From Neostapfia colusana (Eukaryota; Streptophyta; Magnoliopsida; Poales; Poaceae), in contig JASWHV010000009.1 in the NCBI GenBank assembly GCA_030760725.1, positions 93,546,780-93,610,779 on the forward strand: DNA of 64,000 bases, written 5' to 3'. Position 1 is the stretch's first letter; the number at the start of each line of letters is the position of its first letter. A program made the position numbers and the translations under genes. Of the stretch, positions 1 through 12,900 are shown piece by piece. The notes under the pieces are model-generated. The model did not search any database and had not been told where the DNA came from. It worked only from the letters and a program-made list of their open reading frames with translations.

Positions 1-232
1 TCTCTGGGCGAGACGTATTGGCGATGAGAGTTTGCAGCAACTCCGTGTGCTGCTGATGAGAACCCGCCATTGCCGCCACGATGTCGCCAAATGTAACCGT
101 TGGCAGTGGCGGTGGCGATGTTTGCTGTTTCTGTTGCTGCTGCTGTCCCGAGGAGTCCTCGGGAGGCGGTTGGGAGGTCTCTCCCCCTTGGCTAGTACCC
201 CCAACGTACGGGTTGGCACGAGTATGAGTCAT
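1..232 (-). pseudogene. Element A gag, N-terminal part (runs off the window edge)
   Basis: This is the start of a Gag capsid polyprotein on the minus strand. Its ATG is at 232-230 and the frame stays open to the window edge, giving 77 codons. It aligns almost residue for residue with the first part of the T1 gag at 44075: a TRAN motif, a proline- and glutamine-rich stretch (QQQQ, then PPPLPTVT), then AAMAGSHQQHTELLQTL. Family knowledge: Gag of Ty3/gypsy chromoviruses forms the virus-like particle. Just upstream on the minus strand lies a pyrimidine-rich stretch ending in TTTCAG, the same arrangement as in T1. Only the low-complexity N-terminus is visible, so whether the rest is intact is unknown. 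The upstream ORF0 is truncated, so the element is probably dead. Confidence 0.8.
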
Positions 233-504
233 TCTGAAATTCAAAACAGCAGCGATTAGCACATGTCATACTTAAAATTCCATATGCAACAGTAGGTATT
301 GAAGTGACACATGAATAATTTGCACAACATTCACATATATTGATAAAGCATAAACTTTATACAAGATACATTATTCTCGGGTCTCCGAGAAGTCGTGCTC
401 ATGTCGTCACTACCTATACATACACTACTGCCTACACGACATGTCACCGATTACAAAAGTTGGGTTACACTACTCTAGCTGCCCTACTTGGCAACTGTAA
501 CCCC
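233..504 (-). other. Spacer between ORF0 and gag of element A
   Basis: This is non-coding spacer on the minus strand, homologous to T1 43827-44074. Reading toward gag it ends GTGCTAAT...TTTGAATTTCAG followed by the gag ATG. That is a plausible branch point (CTAAT), pyrimidine tract and AG acceptor, and it matches the T1 copy base for base in these signals. No ORF is seen in it. A splice role is inferred. Confidence 0.6.
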
Positions 505-1227
505 CTACTCGGAGTAGAACTCGACCTCCTGCGGGTTGTCCTCCTCTGGTACCTCTGCTGGTGGGTATGGATCTACCACCTCTTCTCCCATCTCGGGTTC
601 TCCCATTGCTGGAAGGCCCAAGACCACCGGTATGCCCAATACCGGAGGTATGAGGTCCTGCAATGCATGCACCTCGTCCATGGCCCAGTTGTAGTCCTCT
701 TCCCAGCCTTGCCCTTCCTCAATAGCGTTGTCCCGCTCTTGAGCAAGGTCCTCATTCTGCTGGGTTAGAGTCTGTACCAGCTCTTGCAACGCCGCGATGT
801 CGACACGGCTTTTCTTCTTCGCCTTCTTCAGACGATGCAACTGATTATGTTGTTCGTACAGTCGCTTGATTGTCGGAAGGAGCACATTGCGGAGTGCATT
901 GTGGGCACTCTCAAAATGGTCTCCATGGCTTGTGCTCTCCTTGAGCCTTGCGGCGATATGCTCCGTATGAACAGCTTGGCTGTCCATCACGGCGTTTCCC
1001 GCCCTCATCTGGAGGCTAAGGTTTGCCTCCGTGGGGCTGTACCTTGGGCAACCAGGATCGGCTGCCTCCCGGTACCTTCCTTCCCACACATGATGAGCCC
1101 GTCCCTCCACCGGAACGAGCGCGTATGGAGTACCCTCCATCGCTCTCACATGTAGCTGGCAAAAACGTGACATGTTGTCACGGGCTGCCACTTGCCACAT
1201 CCCTTCCGGTTGTCTACCTCTCACCGT
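505..1227 (-). pseudogene. Element A ORF0, 5'-truncated
   Basis: This is the C-terminal three quarters of an extra ORF lying between primer site and gag, homologous to the 321-residue T1 ORF0 (42861-43826). The match starts at the T1 motif TVRGRQPEGM and runs to the shared end EVEFYSE. The first ~75 codons are missing and the sequence abuts an LTR end exactly at 1227/1228, so no natural ATG remains. An apparent upstream extension to 1242 uses a TTG inside LTR sequence and is not credible. Visible features: a lysine-rich KKAKKKSR patch, then a heptad-like coiled coil (ALQELVQTLTQQNEDLAQE), then a proline/acidic tail. I assign no biochemical function. Extra ORFs upstream of gag have, as I recall, been described in rice gypsy elements of the RIRE3/RIRE8 type. 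Confidence 0.75.
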
Positions 1228-2232
1228 GTGACACGACCCCAAGGTCCCGTCGAGCCAGGATCACGCTGAGGGGTGCTGCGTTGCACAGCACCGGATAACA
1301 CACGTCAAAGGTACAAAGCGGAAGCGAAATTTTATTACATAAACAAGTTTATGAACATGTTTACATCAAAATAAGTCCAGTCTACACTCACGAGCGTAGA
1401 CTACGCATAACTCTGTGGCGTGCACGACTCCTACTCGACGGGATTCCACTCCTGGGGTTCCGTCTCCTCTTCGGGAGTCCCTTCCTCATAGAACCCTGCA
1501 AAAGCTTCAAACACAAGCAGTGTGCACGAAGGCTCAGCAAGTCTGACCCGTCTCACCTAAACATGGAACTTCTACATGAGGGGATGGTGGGTACATGAGG
1601 TAAAATCATTTGCAAAGGACTCACCTAATTAGTGGAACCTTACTTTCAAGTTTTTAGCAGCAGGTTGTGGAGAACCTTACACTAAGGCACATGAGAGAGC
1701 CGCAATCAAACAAGAAACGCATTTCTCTCATGTACTTTGCCTAAAGTTTGAAAAGAACTTTAGTTAGCTCTAAACTACAGCATATCATAGCAATCAATGT
1801 CCATTATTCAATCAGCAACATTTTAACATGTGTCTAGCCTATTCTTTCTAAGTCACGGTACAGTGAACAAGTGGTACTCACTGACCGCGAGGGACGGCAA
1901 TTATAATCGATTTACACCTGCAGGGTTACCCGAACAACCAGTCACATACGCCCGTACTCGATGTTGCCTACAACAACCAGCACGGACGCCGTACGCGACT
2001 ACCTTTCACCCGTTAGCCAAATGTTGAACCGGTCCAATCGTCCCGAGCAAGAGGTCTCTGCACGCGCATCTCAGTGCCGCCAGCTGATTTACCCCTCGAG
2101 CTCTCAACCTACCCTCTGAACGACCAGCTATGCCTCAACACCCAGCTACCCGAGTCACATCAGTTTCCCGGTTCCCATATAGCCGGTAGGTCTTCGGTAC
2201 TGTTCTAGCTTGTTCAACAGGCCCGCACACGG
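1228..2232 (-). repeat. LTR fragment (3' portion) of a T1-like family, minus strand
   Basis: Reverse-complemented, this matches the last ~1.0 kb of the T1 LTR (40320-41362), including the terminal ...GTCGTGTCA. The LTR end joins ORF0 of element A exactly at 1227/1228, as expected for an insertion into ORF0. The other side stops abruptly at about 2232 within the CACACGGCTC stretch, where plus-strand LTR E begins. It contains the final LTR exon described elsewhere (minus strand, with a TAG in the copy) and the conserved-loop hairpin near 1690-1735. No target-site repeat can be recovered because the left end is lost. Confidence 0.75.
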
Positions 2233-3916
2233 CTCCGGTGCGGCTGCGCGGGAATAACCCCGTAGCCCCCGGTGTTGCCGAAATCTCACTGGTCCGATTT
2301 AAAACCAGTGGGCCCAGCCCAATTATTTGAAGTTTCTATTAGGGAAATAATTCCAAGAATTAGCTGATCTTTACAAGCCCATAACTATGTGTAGAAAACT
2401 CCAACAAAGAGTGAGACCAATTTTGTTGGAATCCTCATGAGGAGTACTTCACAGAGAAACCAAGATTAAGCTATGAAAATGCCCAGGAATTTCTGTAGAA
2501 TTGTTTTTAGTAAATCTTTTAGGGATTTATTACAGGAGCAATTCTTTATGAAATATTCCGAAATATTGGCAGCAAATCCTATTCATAGATACTGATCTCC
2601 AGTAAACATTTGGGCTTCATTGGGGTTCATTTGCTAGGTCAAATTACCTTCCCAAGTTCAGCCTTTATTTGGAAATTCAAATTCAAACAGAAACTGTTCA
2701 GCACTCCTGTCCAACTTCAAAAAATTCATATCTCTATGATGGTAGCTCCAAAAATGGTGAAACAAATTTTGTTAGAACCATGGAGACTTAACCTAATTAG
2801 ATCTTCCCTTTCTAGCTATGTCAAAGCTCCTGATTTGGGCTCAAAATTCAGATAAGCATTGTACTCGTAGGAATTTTAAAGACTACATTATGCAATGACA
2901 TGTCTCCAAATTTGGCTCAAATCATCCTTAGAGGGTCTAGTATCCACTGTAAAATTCCCAAAGCCAATTAAGGATCCTAAATAGCAGTAGCTATGAATAG
3001 AAGTTCAATTTCTATAAACCTTTAATACTTACACATGTATTTTATTACATTTCATAATAGTGACCAAAGTTGAGGACGCACCGGAGCCTTTGGACGTCCT
3101 CCCACCAGAAGTTAACTTCTTCTCTGACTCGCAACCAGGCAAGCCCCGGTTTGCACTTAAGTACCTTTTATAAAATTCTTTATTTGTATCACTTATGTCT
3201 AGGGTGAATGTTTGCATTAGAGTTAAGGTGATTGAAACCCCACTTGCATAACCTTTTAAATCCTATGAAGGGTTGGGTACCTTACAGAGCCGACGAGTAG
3301 ACAAGGCCCCGCTAATATGCTTAGGACCTCGGTAGAAGTAGAGTAGTTGGAATCTACTCGCGAGGTAAGGTTTATCACACGGTTTGGTCAGAATAGAAAA
3401 TGGCTTGTGAAAATGAGACCCAGCAGGGGGCATAGGAAGCAGTGAGCGGAGGTCTCACGTGCGTAGCCCTGTTGGTGTCGATTGAGGACCGAGCCGTGTG
3501 CGGGCCTGCTGAACAAGTATCGAACAGTACCGGATGGCATACTGACATAAGCAGGAAACCGATGTAAATGGTTAACCTGAGTGCCGAGGCTTACCCAGCC
3601 GTAAATAGGAGTGGGTTGTGGGTAGCAAGGTGTAAATCTGCCGGTGGGCACAGTTACGCTTTACGCGGGGACCTCCTGCCTGTTACGGATGGACCGGTTC
3701 GGCTTTTGGGTTGCCTTTGAAAGGTTGTTGCATACAACAGAGTAGGAAGGGGTGTCGAATCACGCTTCTGAAAGTGGGTGTATGCAACGTGTTGTCCGGG
3801 TGTCTCCTGATTGCAATCACCGTCCCTCGCGGTTATTTGAGTACCGCTTGTTCACTGTTTCGTGACGTAGTAAGAAGTAAAGTAATCCAGTTGAATGATA
3901 ATATGCTGTGATGATA
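2233..3916 (+). repeat. LTR E, first part (5'-truncated), interrupted by the Sirevirus
   Basis: This is a plus-strand LTR piece of a family related to the C LTR (compare 60170-61830). Shared landmarks in order: a GGCAAGCCCCGGTTTGCA-like stretch at 3139, the GAGTAGTTGGAATCTACTC inverted repeat near 3345, and a GATTGAGGACCGAGCCGTGTGCGGGCC-type block near 3480. Its 5' end (promoter region) is missing, since it begins at a breakpoint with inverted LTR sequence. The Sirevirus entered at 3917 and LTR E resumes at 13223. Confidence 0.75.
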
Positions 3917-6900
3917 TGTAGGATCGAAGAGCACGTGAAAAGCTACGAGAGGGGGTGAATGGTAGATTAAAACTTTTCGCAGCGGAAACAACAAAAACCC
4001 CTCAGCAAAAAATCAATCGGTTAAAGAAACCGTGTGTGCAAGTGTTTTCAAATGCATTCAACCGTGACAAATCAAGTAGAGAGGTAGAGAATCAAGTCAC
4101 GGATCTAATGCAACAAGAATCACTTGAAAACACGAAGTAAAACTTGAGATACGATCAAAACATTAAACGAAGATCAATCTGTTCTACCCGATATAAAACA
4201 TATCTGCAACGCTGCAAAGAAACTCGTGTATATCAAAAACTACAGATCCGAAGCTCGTGAAAATTTCACAGATGATAGATGATTGAGTTGTGAAGACAAC
4301 CCAAAAAGAATCACGTCAATTGGATCTGTAAACCTCGAGTTATGAACGAAACACCGAGGCAACGTCGGTCTGTCCAGAAACTCGGCGAGAAAGACTTGAC
4401 GAAAAACAAATCGGACGAACAAGGCACAAAAGCTCCTTAAAACTATGAACTTTATTCAATAGAAACACAAGAGGAACAGCCCAAAGTTTTCTCTCCATGA
4501 GAGCTCTGGCCTCCCTTGCTTTTATAGCCAGCCCTCAGGCTAATCAATCCAATCTAGGACTCATACTCCTAATTGGACTCGTATCCTAACTTACCATAAC
4601 TGCTCAGGACTCTCCTATTCACAGATAGAAGCAATCGTGAGACTTACAAACACCTTAGGAATGTATTAAACATTCCTAAAACAACTCAACTTCGTGCCTA
4701 GCATGAAATCCTATCATAACCAACTCAAATCTTCCATATTTGAGCCATATCCGACTCAGCCTCAGCCTGAGTACGCAATCCAACCGGTTGGACTTTTCCG
4801 ACCAATTCTTTACGTCCACTTCTCTTCATCACGCCTTGGAACAATGTCGCCACGTCCATGCACTCCTTGCACACGTGCAAACACCTTCCAACGACGTACA
4901 CACAACCTTCATATGCACTGCCCTTGATCCAAACATGCTGCGCGACCTCCCGATCAACTCAACCACAGCTCCTCCCGAACTTGGTTGTTGGAACCTCATC
5001 TCCTCCCTGAGACTAGTCCAAGGATCCCGTCACCAGCCATGTCTTGAACTCAAGCAACACCTGCACATGAAAAAACAACCAATTCTTCCGAGCACAAGTC
5101 CTCGACTTGACTCACGTTAGTTCGAAAACTACAACACCTTACATGAGCACGTCACATAAGCATGTTGCAAACCATATCAAATGATAACAGCCATAACCAC
5201 CAAAACACACCAAAAACTTAGCAAATTAATACTAAGAAAACCTTCCCATAAAGCAAGTTTGAAACATTGCGAGTTAAAAGCAAAAACAAGACGCTGCAGT
5301 TCTACGAGTTGAACTTCACGGGAGCTCCCTAAAAACAAGCTCCGGACCTCACAGAAGCTCTCCGGATCTTGCAGGAGCTCTCCGGACCTTGCCAACACTT
5401 GGCGGACCTAACAAAGAACTTGTCGGACCTTGCCATAGAAGAATGTTTTTGCAATATTCAAAACTTTGAATGTTAATGCTAACTTTTATCCTAATTGCCA
5501 ATGTATTAAGCACACAAAGGTCTCACAATCTCCCCCTTGATGAATGCATTGGCAACACCAATTAAAATCCGAACATTGGCTTATGAAAAGTTTTGAACAG
5601 CTTTGAAAACTCATTTCTCCCCCTTTATTAATTTCTCCCCATTTTTTAAAATCAGAGAAGGAAGAAAGTGTATAACATATGCAAAGTGTAAAAAAAGTCT
5701 CTCCTTATACATATTTCTCCCCCTTTGACAATGTATTCAGCAAGGTTCAAAAGAGAAATTTATAAATGTTATGAGCATATTATAACATATACATACAAAA
5801 CAAAGCTCATCCAAGTCATACTATCAGGTTACTTACACTATCACATCAATGAGATACATAAAGTAGTGTAAGCCATGCTAGAGATCAAATGTATTTTTCA
5901 GTTTAAGCAAGTCATGATCTCCCTTACTCAACTATTTCAAAACCTGAAAACATGATACTTGTTGCTGCATTTTTATTATTCATAATCATTTAATGCACAA
6001 AGTTGATCATATGATATTTGCAAGAGATTATATGCTGCATCATTCTTATTCTAACCAACCAAGCCAAGCCTATGTCATTTGACAATCAGAAGCTTAAGGA
6101 CATGGTTTTAGTCATACACAATTCCTTCCAAGTTCATATCTTAGTGCAATGATAAGCAATCTCAAAAGAAGAAGTGCGATGCATGCATATTCTCTTGATC
6201 TTTTCTCAATTTTTTATTTGAAAACTCAACATGTGAGCTGATCACTTGATTAATTTTTTATGATTAAAAGCACTTGTGAGCACGCAACAAGTTCAAAACA
6301 GCAAGAAAGTTCGATCATGACCAGATTTAGTGTAAGTAATTATTCCAATTACTAGTCATGGCAAAAACTACAAAATGTATAACATGAGTAATGTAGTAAG
6401 AACTTTCAGCCTGTAAAAGGAATCACAAAGTCATATATGTATGAAATACTGTGCTCATATTATTTTAGTTTCAGATTCACACATAGACTTTCAAAGTTTC
6501 AAAAACTCCCCCTCAATTTAAGCCATGAGGATGCATAACCCCTATTTCACTACAAATGAAACAAAAACGAGTGAAATCCAAAGGTTTTGTAAAAGTATCA
6601 GCCAATTGTTGTTCGGTATCAACATGGTGAAGCACAATGTTTCCTTTTTCAACATTATCACAAAGAAAGTGATACATAATGTCAATGTGCTTAGTTCTAG
6701 AGTGTTTCACGGGGTTTTTAGCAATACAAATTGCACTAGTGTTATCACAAAACAGTGGAACACTATCTAAATCAACCCCATAGTCCTTAAGTGTTTGAAC
6801 AATCCAAAGAATTTGTGAGCAAGCGCTAGCCGCAGCTACATATTCAGATTCGGCCGTGGATTGTGCAACTGAACTTTGTTTTCTAGAGGACCAAGCAACA

Positions 6901-9900
6901 AGTGAATTACCAAGAAAATGACAAGCACCCGAAGTACTTTTCCTATCAATCCTACAACCCCCAAAATCAGCATCCGAAAAAGCTTTCAAAGAAACGGTTG
7001 AGGAAGAAGGAAGAAAAATGCCAAATTCTTGAGTTCCATGTAGGTACCTGAGAATCCTTTTGATGGCTTGGCGATGTGAAGAACGTGGAGAAGCTTGAAA
7101 ACGTGCACAAAGACATACGCTGAATTGTATGTCCGGTCTTGACGCCGTGAGATACAAAAGTGATCCAATCACACTTCTGTATTCTTTTTTATCGACCAGG
7201 TCACCATCTTCGTCAAGTTCAAGTGTTGTTGCTGTTCCCATTGGTGTCCGAAGAGGCTTGCATTTGTCCATGTTGAAGCGCTTAAGAAGGTCCTTTGTAT
7301 ACTTAGTTTGATGCACAAAAGTTCCTTCTTTTGTTTGCTTGATTTGCAGCCCCAAAAAGTATGTGAGTTCTCCCATCATACTCATCTCAAATTCTGAACA
7401 CATCATAGCTGAAAACTTGGACACGAGATCATGAGAAGCAGAACCAAAGATAATATCATCCACATACACTTGAACGAATAATGAGTCATTGCCATGCTTA
7501 AGTACAAAAAGAGTTTTATCAACCTTGCCCATGGTAAACCCCTTTTCAAGTAAGAATGTTTTTAACCTATCGTACCATGCTCTAGGGGCTTGTTTTAGAC
7601 CGTACAAGGCTTTGGACAGTTTGTAAACATGATTAAGAAAATTTGGATTTTCAAAACCCGGTGGCTGCTTAACATAAACCTGCTCCTCTATGTAGCCATT
7701 AAGAAAAGCACTTTTAACATCCATTTGATATAACTTGAAACCTTAGATGCAGCAAATGCTAATAAAATTCTTATAGCTTCTAATCTAGCAACAGGAGCAA
7801 ATGTTTCATCAAAATCTAGACCTTCAATTTGAGTGAAACCTTGAGCAACCAACCTAGCTTTATTCCTAACCACAACCCCATCCTCACTTTGCTTATTTTT
7901 AAATACCCATTTAGTTCCAATTAATGTGTGACCTTGAGGTGGAGGTACAAGTTTCCAAACATTATTTCTTTCAAAATTTTCTAACTCTTCTTGCATGGCA
8001 TTAATCCAAGATTCATTAGTGAGTGCGTGTGATATATCCTTGGGTTCAAAAGAAGCAACAAAAGCAGAATGAGCATGAGAGTTTGGATCGCAAAACCTGG
8101 ACCGAGTGACTCGTTCATGCAAGCTTCCAATGATTTGTTGTGGAGGATGACTTTTGAGTACTCTGAGGGGAGTAGACACTTCACAAGCACCTTATTCTTC
8201 ATGTTCGGACCTTTGATTAGGAGAGCTTGTTGATTGAGGAAGGTCCGAACCAGCAGTAGTGACTGTTGGTGCTGGTTGTGGTGCAAAATCAGCAGCTTGA
8301 TCGTTATTTACTTCCGAGTTTTCGGGCAGCAGCACCACTTCTTCATCTACTTCAATAAAAATACTCTCCCCCTGCGGATATGGATCAGGACCTGCAATAT
8401 CGGAGCTAGTACTTGGGCTAGCTTCATCAAAAGAAACCTCGCAAGCCTCCACAATTTTGTTAGTGTCAAATAAAAGCACACGGTAGCCTCTAGTATGAGA
8501 TGGATAACCAAGAAACATGCCATCAACAGATCTAGCTTCAAATTTGTCAAGATTACCATGTTTCTTAACAAAGCATTTGCAACCAAAAACCCTAAGTGTG
8601 TAACACTAGGCCTATGTCCAAACCGGAGCTCATATGGGGTTTTTCCAAGCTTAGCACGCAAGAAAACACGATTTGAGACATAACAAGCGGTTGCAATTGC
8701 ATCAGCCCGAAATTTCCTAGGAGTTTGATATTCATCAAGCATAGTCCTAGCCATCTCAACTAAGGTCCTGTTCTTTCTTTCTACGACACCATTTTGTTGT
8801 GGTACATAGGGTGAAGAGTATTGATGATCTATTCCATTTTCAGCACAAAAGTGATCAAAGGATTGGTTTTTAAATTCAGTTCCGTTATCACTTCTAATTG
8901 CTTTTAATGATCCTGGGTGATCAATAGATAATCTAAGAAATAAAGTTCTAAAATGACTAAAAGCTTCATTCTTAGATGCCATAAAATAAACCGAAGAATA
9001 TCTGGAATAATCATCAATAATCACAAGCACATACCATTTACCTACGAAGGATTGAACACGTGCCGGACCTACTGTGTCAAGATGTAAAAGTTGTCCCCGT
9101 TCAGCTGTCATGGTCATTGTGAGAGGAGCATGTGAACCTGCAACAAACTTAGCGTGTCTACAAGAAGAGCACACAATATCATTGTCCTTTTTAAGCTTCG
9201 GCAGCCCACGTATGCGATCGAGAGCACTAACACGAGTGAGATGATCAAAGCCTATGTGACCAAAGTCTACGATGCCAAAAATATAGATCCTTTGTATCAT
9301 TAGCAACTAGACACCAATGCTTAGAAGTTGACAAATCAAAATCAGCTTTAAAAACTCTTCCAAACCTAGACATGTTAAACAAAAGCTCACCTTTTGAATC
9401 TACAACCTTGCAGCAATTTTTAACAAAGCTAACCTCTAGATTTTCATCTAGCAATTGTGAAACTGAAAGCAAGTTGTATTTCAAATTTTTAACAAGTGCC
9501 ACATCTTTCAAAGTGTAGAGATTATTTACTCTAACCGAACCTTTAGCAATTATGGGAGTAGAAGAGTTATCGGCGAAAGTAACATTTTCTACACGTGACA
9601 CAAAAGAGAGAGAGGAGAACCATTCTTTGTTACCGGTCATGTGGCGTGAGCAACCTGAATCCACAATCCAAATGTTCTCCTTCCTCATACGTGAAACCTA
9701 CTCAGCAGCACAATACGTCGATGACTCAATACTGGGGTTAGTTAAAAGACTTTTAGGAATCCAATACTGAGTCACACGACGTCCAGCAGGAATAACACGT
9801 GAAAGCTGAGAAGGTACAACAGGTTTATGAGCCAAACATCGAAAATTTTTGTTCCCAACTACTGACTTAGAAGATGTGTTATATGTAGCACAAAAAACAG

Positions 9901-12900
9901 TAGGTCCGGGAGCAAGTTTTTGACTCATTACAGCAGGTTGCAAGCTCCGAACATTCGGTCTAGCAGATTTTGCTTGGTTGTTATGTGATCTAGCAAGTAT
10001 TCTTTGTTTCTTATCGTGTTTAGCTAGTCTATAACAAAAATCCATGACATGACCATCTCTACCACAGTAGGTACAATGAAAAATAACCTTATTATCATGT
10101 CTAGATGAGCAAGCAACACGTTTACTAGAACCCGAATGGGACAGTACTCCTGCAGATTTGAAAATCACCTCTTTTGTCTAGGAGCTGTTTGAATCAAACC
10201 GCTTCCTAATGACCTTACAACTTTAGGTGGGTGTGCCTTAGCATGAGCATGAGAATTAAAACCTAAACCAGTTTTATAATTACAAGACTTGGAAGATTTC
10301 AGCAGCAAGTTTAGGTTCTTATTTGCATTAGAAAACCGATCTAGTGTCCTATGTATGTCATCAAGTTTATTGGACAGATCAAAGCAGTTTTCACATGAAG
10401 TTTTTCCTTTTAGTTTGCAATTTGAACAATATTTAACTTCATGCACACGTAAAGCATTGTTCAAAATAGAAATCTCATTCATAGCATCATTTAGTTTCTT
10501 ATTCAGATCATCACATGAAGAACAATGCAAATCAATTGTAGAACAACAAGCATCTTTCAAATTTTATCACTAAGTGCAGCAAGCTCTTTGTTCTTTTCAA
10601 TTTCAAGTGTAGATGCGTGTGCACTTCTTAAAGAGGATAATTGTTCATAAATTAAATCACATGAGGAACAATAATAGGGCCTGAAAGGTTAGGGCACTCC
10701 GTACGAAAATGTCCTGTCTTACCACATTCAAAACATCGTTGAGGTCCGGAGCTTCCTCTCCTTCTAGTTCTCACATTTTGAAATGCTTTTGAGAACCGAG
10801 TAGAGATGAGTGCAAGCTCCTCCTCTGGAAACTCTTCAATCTGTTCAAGGGTTTGAGAGGACAGCAAAGAGAGTGCACCACTAGATGATGATTGACTAGA
10901 ACTAGACATGTCACGTTGCGAAACAAATGCAATAGACTTGTTGGGGTTTTTACGTGAGATGATGTCAATTTCATGAGTTTTCAATTTAGAATAAAGCACG
11001 TCTAAAGTAAGAGAACTCATGACAGTAGATTCACGAATAGATGTAACTTTCATCTCCCAAATTGACACATCTAATGCTCCTAACAATTGTCTAGCATTTT
11101 CAGCATCTGAAAAGTTAACATTGACACTACGCAAGTTGCTGAGAATTTTATTAAAGCGAGCAAAAAGGTCGTCAATTGACTCACTGGGTTGCATCTCAAA
11201 ACACATGTATACTTTCTTGAACATATCTTGCCTTACCTCCTTGATCGTATTGGATCCTTCATGGTAGTCACAAAGAGCTTTCCAAACATCATATGCAGAT
11301 CGGAGGTGTGCAACACGGTCGAAGTCGCTTTGAGTCAATCCTTGGATGATCAAGTTGCGAGCCTTGTTGTTGTTGTCAACATCTCTCATGTTCACAGCCA
11401 TAACTTGATCGTTGGGTGGTACATCAAAGTTCCGGTAGACCTTTTCCCATATGGCGAAGCCTTGCGCCTGTATGTAGGCCTCCATCCGCGCCTTCCAAAC
11501 CTGAAAATCGATGCCATTGAACACACAAGGTTTTGCGGAGTACTTCTCCATGATGGTTAGTCAAAACACGTGCAAATCACAAAGATTAGAGCACCTTGGC
11601 TCTGATACCAATTGTCGGATCGAAGAGCACGTGAAAAGCTACCAGAGGGGGTGAATGGTAGATTAAAACTTTTCGCAGCGGAAACAACAAAAACCCCTCA
11701 GCAAAAAATCAATCGGTTAAAGAAACCGTGTGTGCAAGTGTTTTAAAACGTGTTCAACCGTGACAAATCAAGTAGAGAGGTAGAGAATCAAGTCACAGAT
11801 CTAATGCAACAAGAATCACTTGAAAACACGAAGTAAAACTTGAGATATGATCAAAACATTAAACGAAGATCAATCTGTTCTACCCGATATAAAACAGATC
11901 TGCAACGTTGCAAAGAAACTCGTGTATCTCAAAAACTACAGATCTGAAGCTCGTGAAAATTTCGCAGATGATGGATGATTGAGTTGTGAAGACAACCCAA
12001 AAAGAATCACGTCAATTGGATCTGTAAACCTCAAGTTATGAACAAAACACCGAAGCAACGTCGGTCTGTCCAGAAACTCGGCGAGAAAGACTTGACGAAA
12101 AACAAATCGGACGAACAAGGCACAAAAGCTCCTCGAAACTATGAACTTTATTCAATAGAAACACAAGAGGAACAGCCCAATGTTTTCTCTCCACGAGAGC
12201 TCTGGCCTCCCTTGCTTTTATAGCCAGCCCTCAGTCTAATCAATCCAATCTAGAACTCCTACTCCTAATTGGACTCGTATCCTAACTTACCATAACTGCT
12301 CAGGACTCTCCTATTCCCAGATAGAAGCAATCGTGAGACTTCCAAACACCGTAGGAACGTCCTAAACATTCCTAAAACAACTGAACTTCGTGACTAGCAT
12401 GAAATCCTATCATAACCAACTCAAATCTTCCATATTTGAGCCATATCCGACTCAGCCTCAGCCTGAGTACGCAATCCAGCCGGTTGGACCTTTCTGACCA
12501 ATTCTTTACGTCCACTTCTCTTCATCACGCCTTGGAACAATGTTGCCACGTCCATGCACTCCTTGCACATGTGCAAACACCTTCCAACGACGTACACGCA
12601 ACCTTCATATGCACTGCCCTTGATCCAAACATGCTGCGCGACCTCCCGATCAACTCAACCACAGCTCCTCCCGAACTTGGTTGTTGGAACCTCATCTCCT
12701 CCCTGAGACTAGTCAAAGGATCCCGTCACCAGCCATGTCTTGAACTCAAGCAACACCTGCACATGAATAAACAACCAATTCTTCCGAGCACAAGTCCTCG
12801 ACTTGACCCACGTTAGTTCGAAAACCACAACATCTTACATGAGCACGTCACATAAGCATGTTGCAAACCATATCAAATGATAACAGCCATAACACCAAAA

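Noticed and set aside
505..1242. Start of element A ORF0 at 1242
   Set aside because: The codon is TTG inside LTR sequence; homology with T1 ORF0 begins only at 1227.
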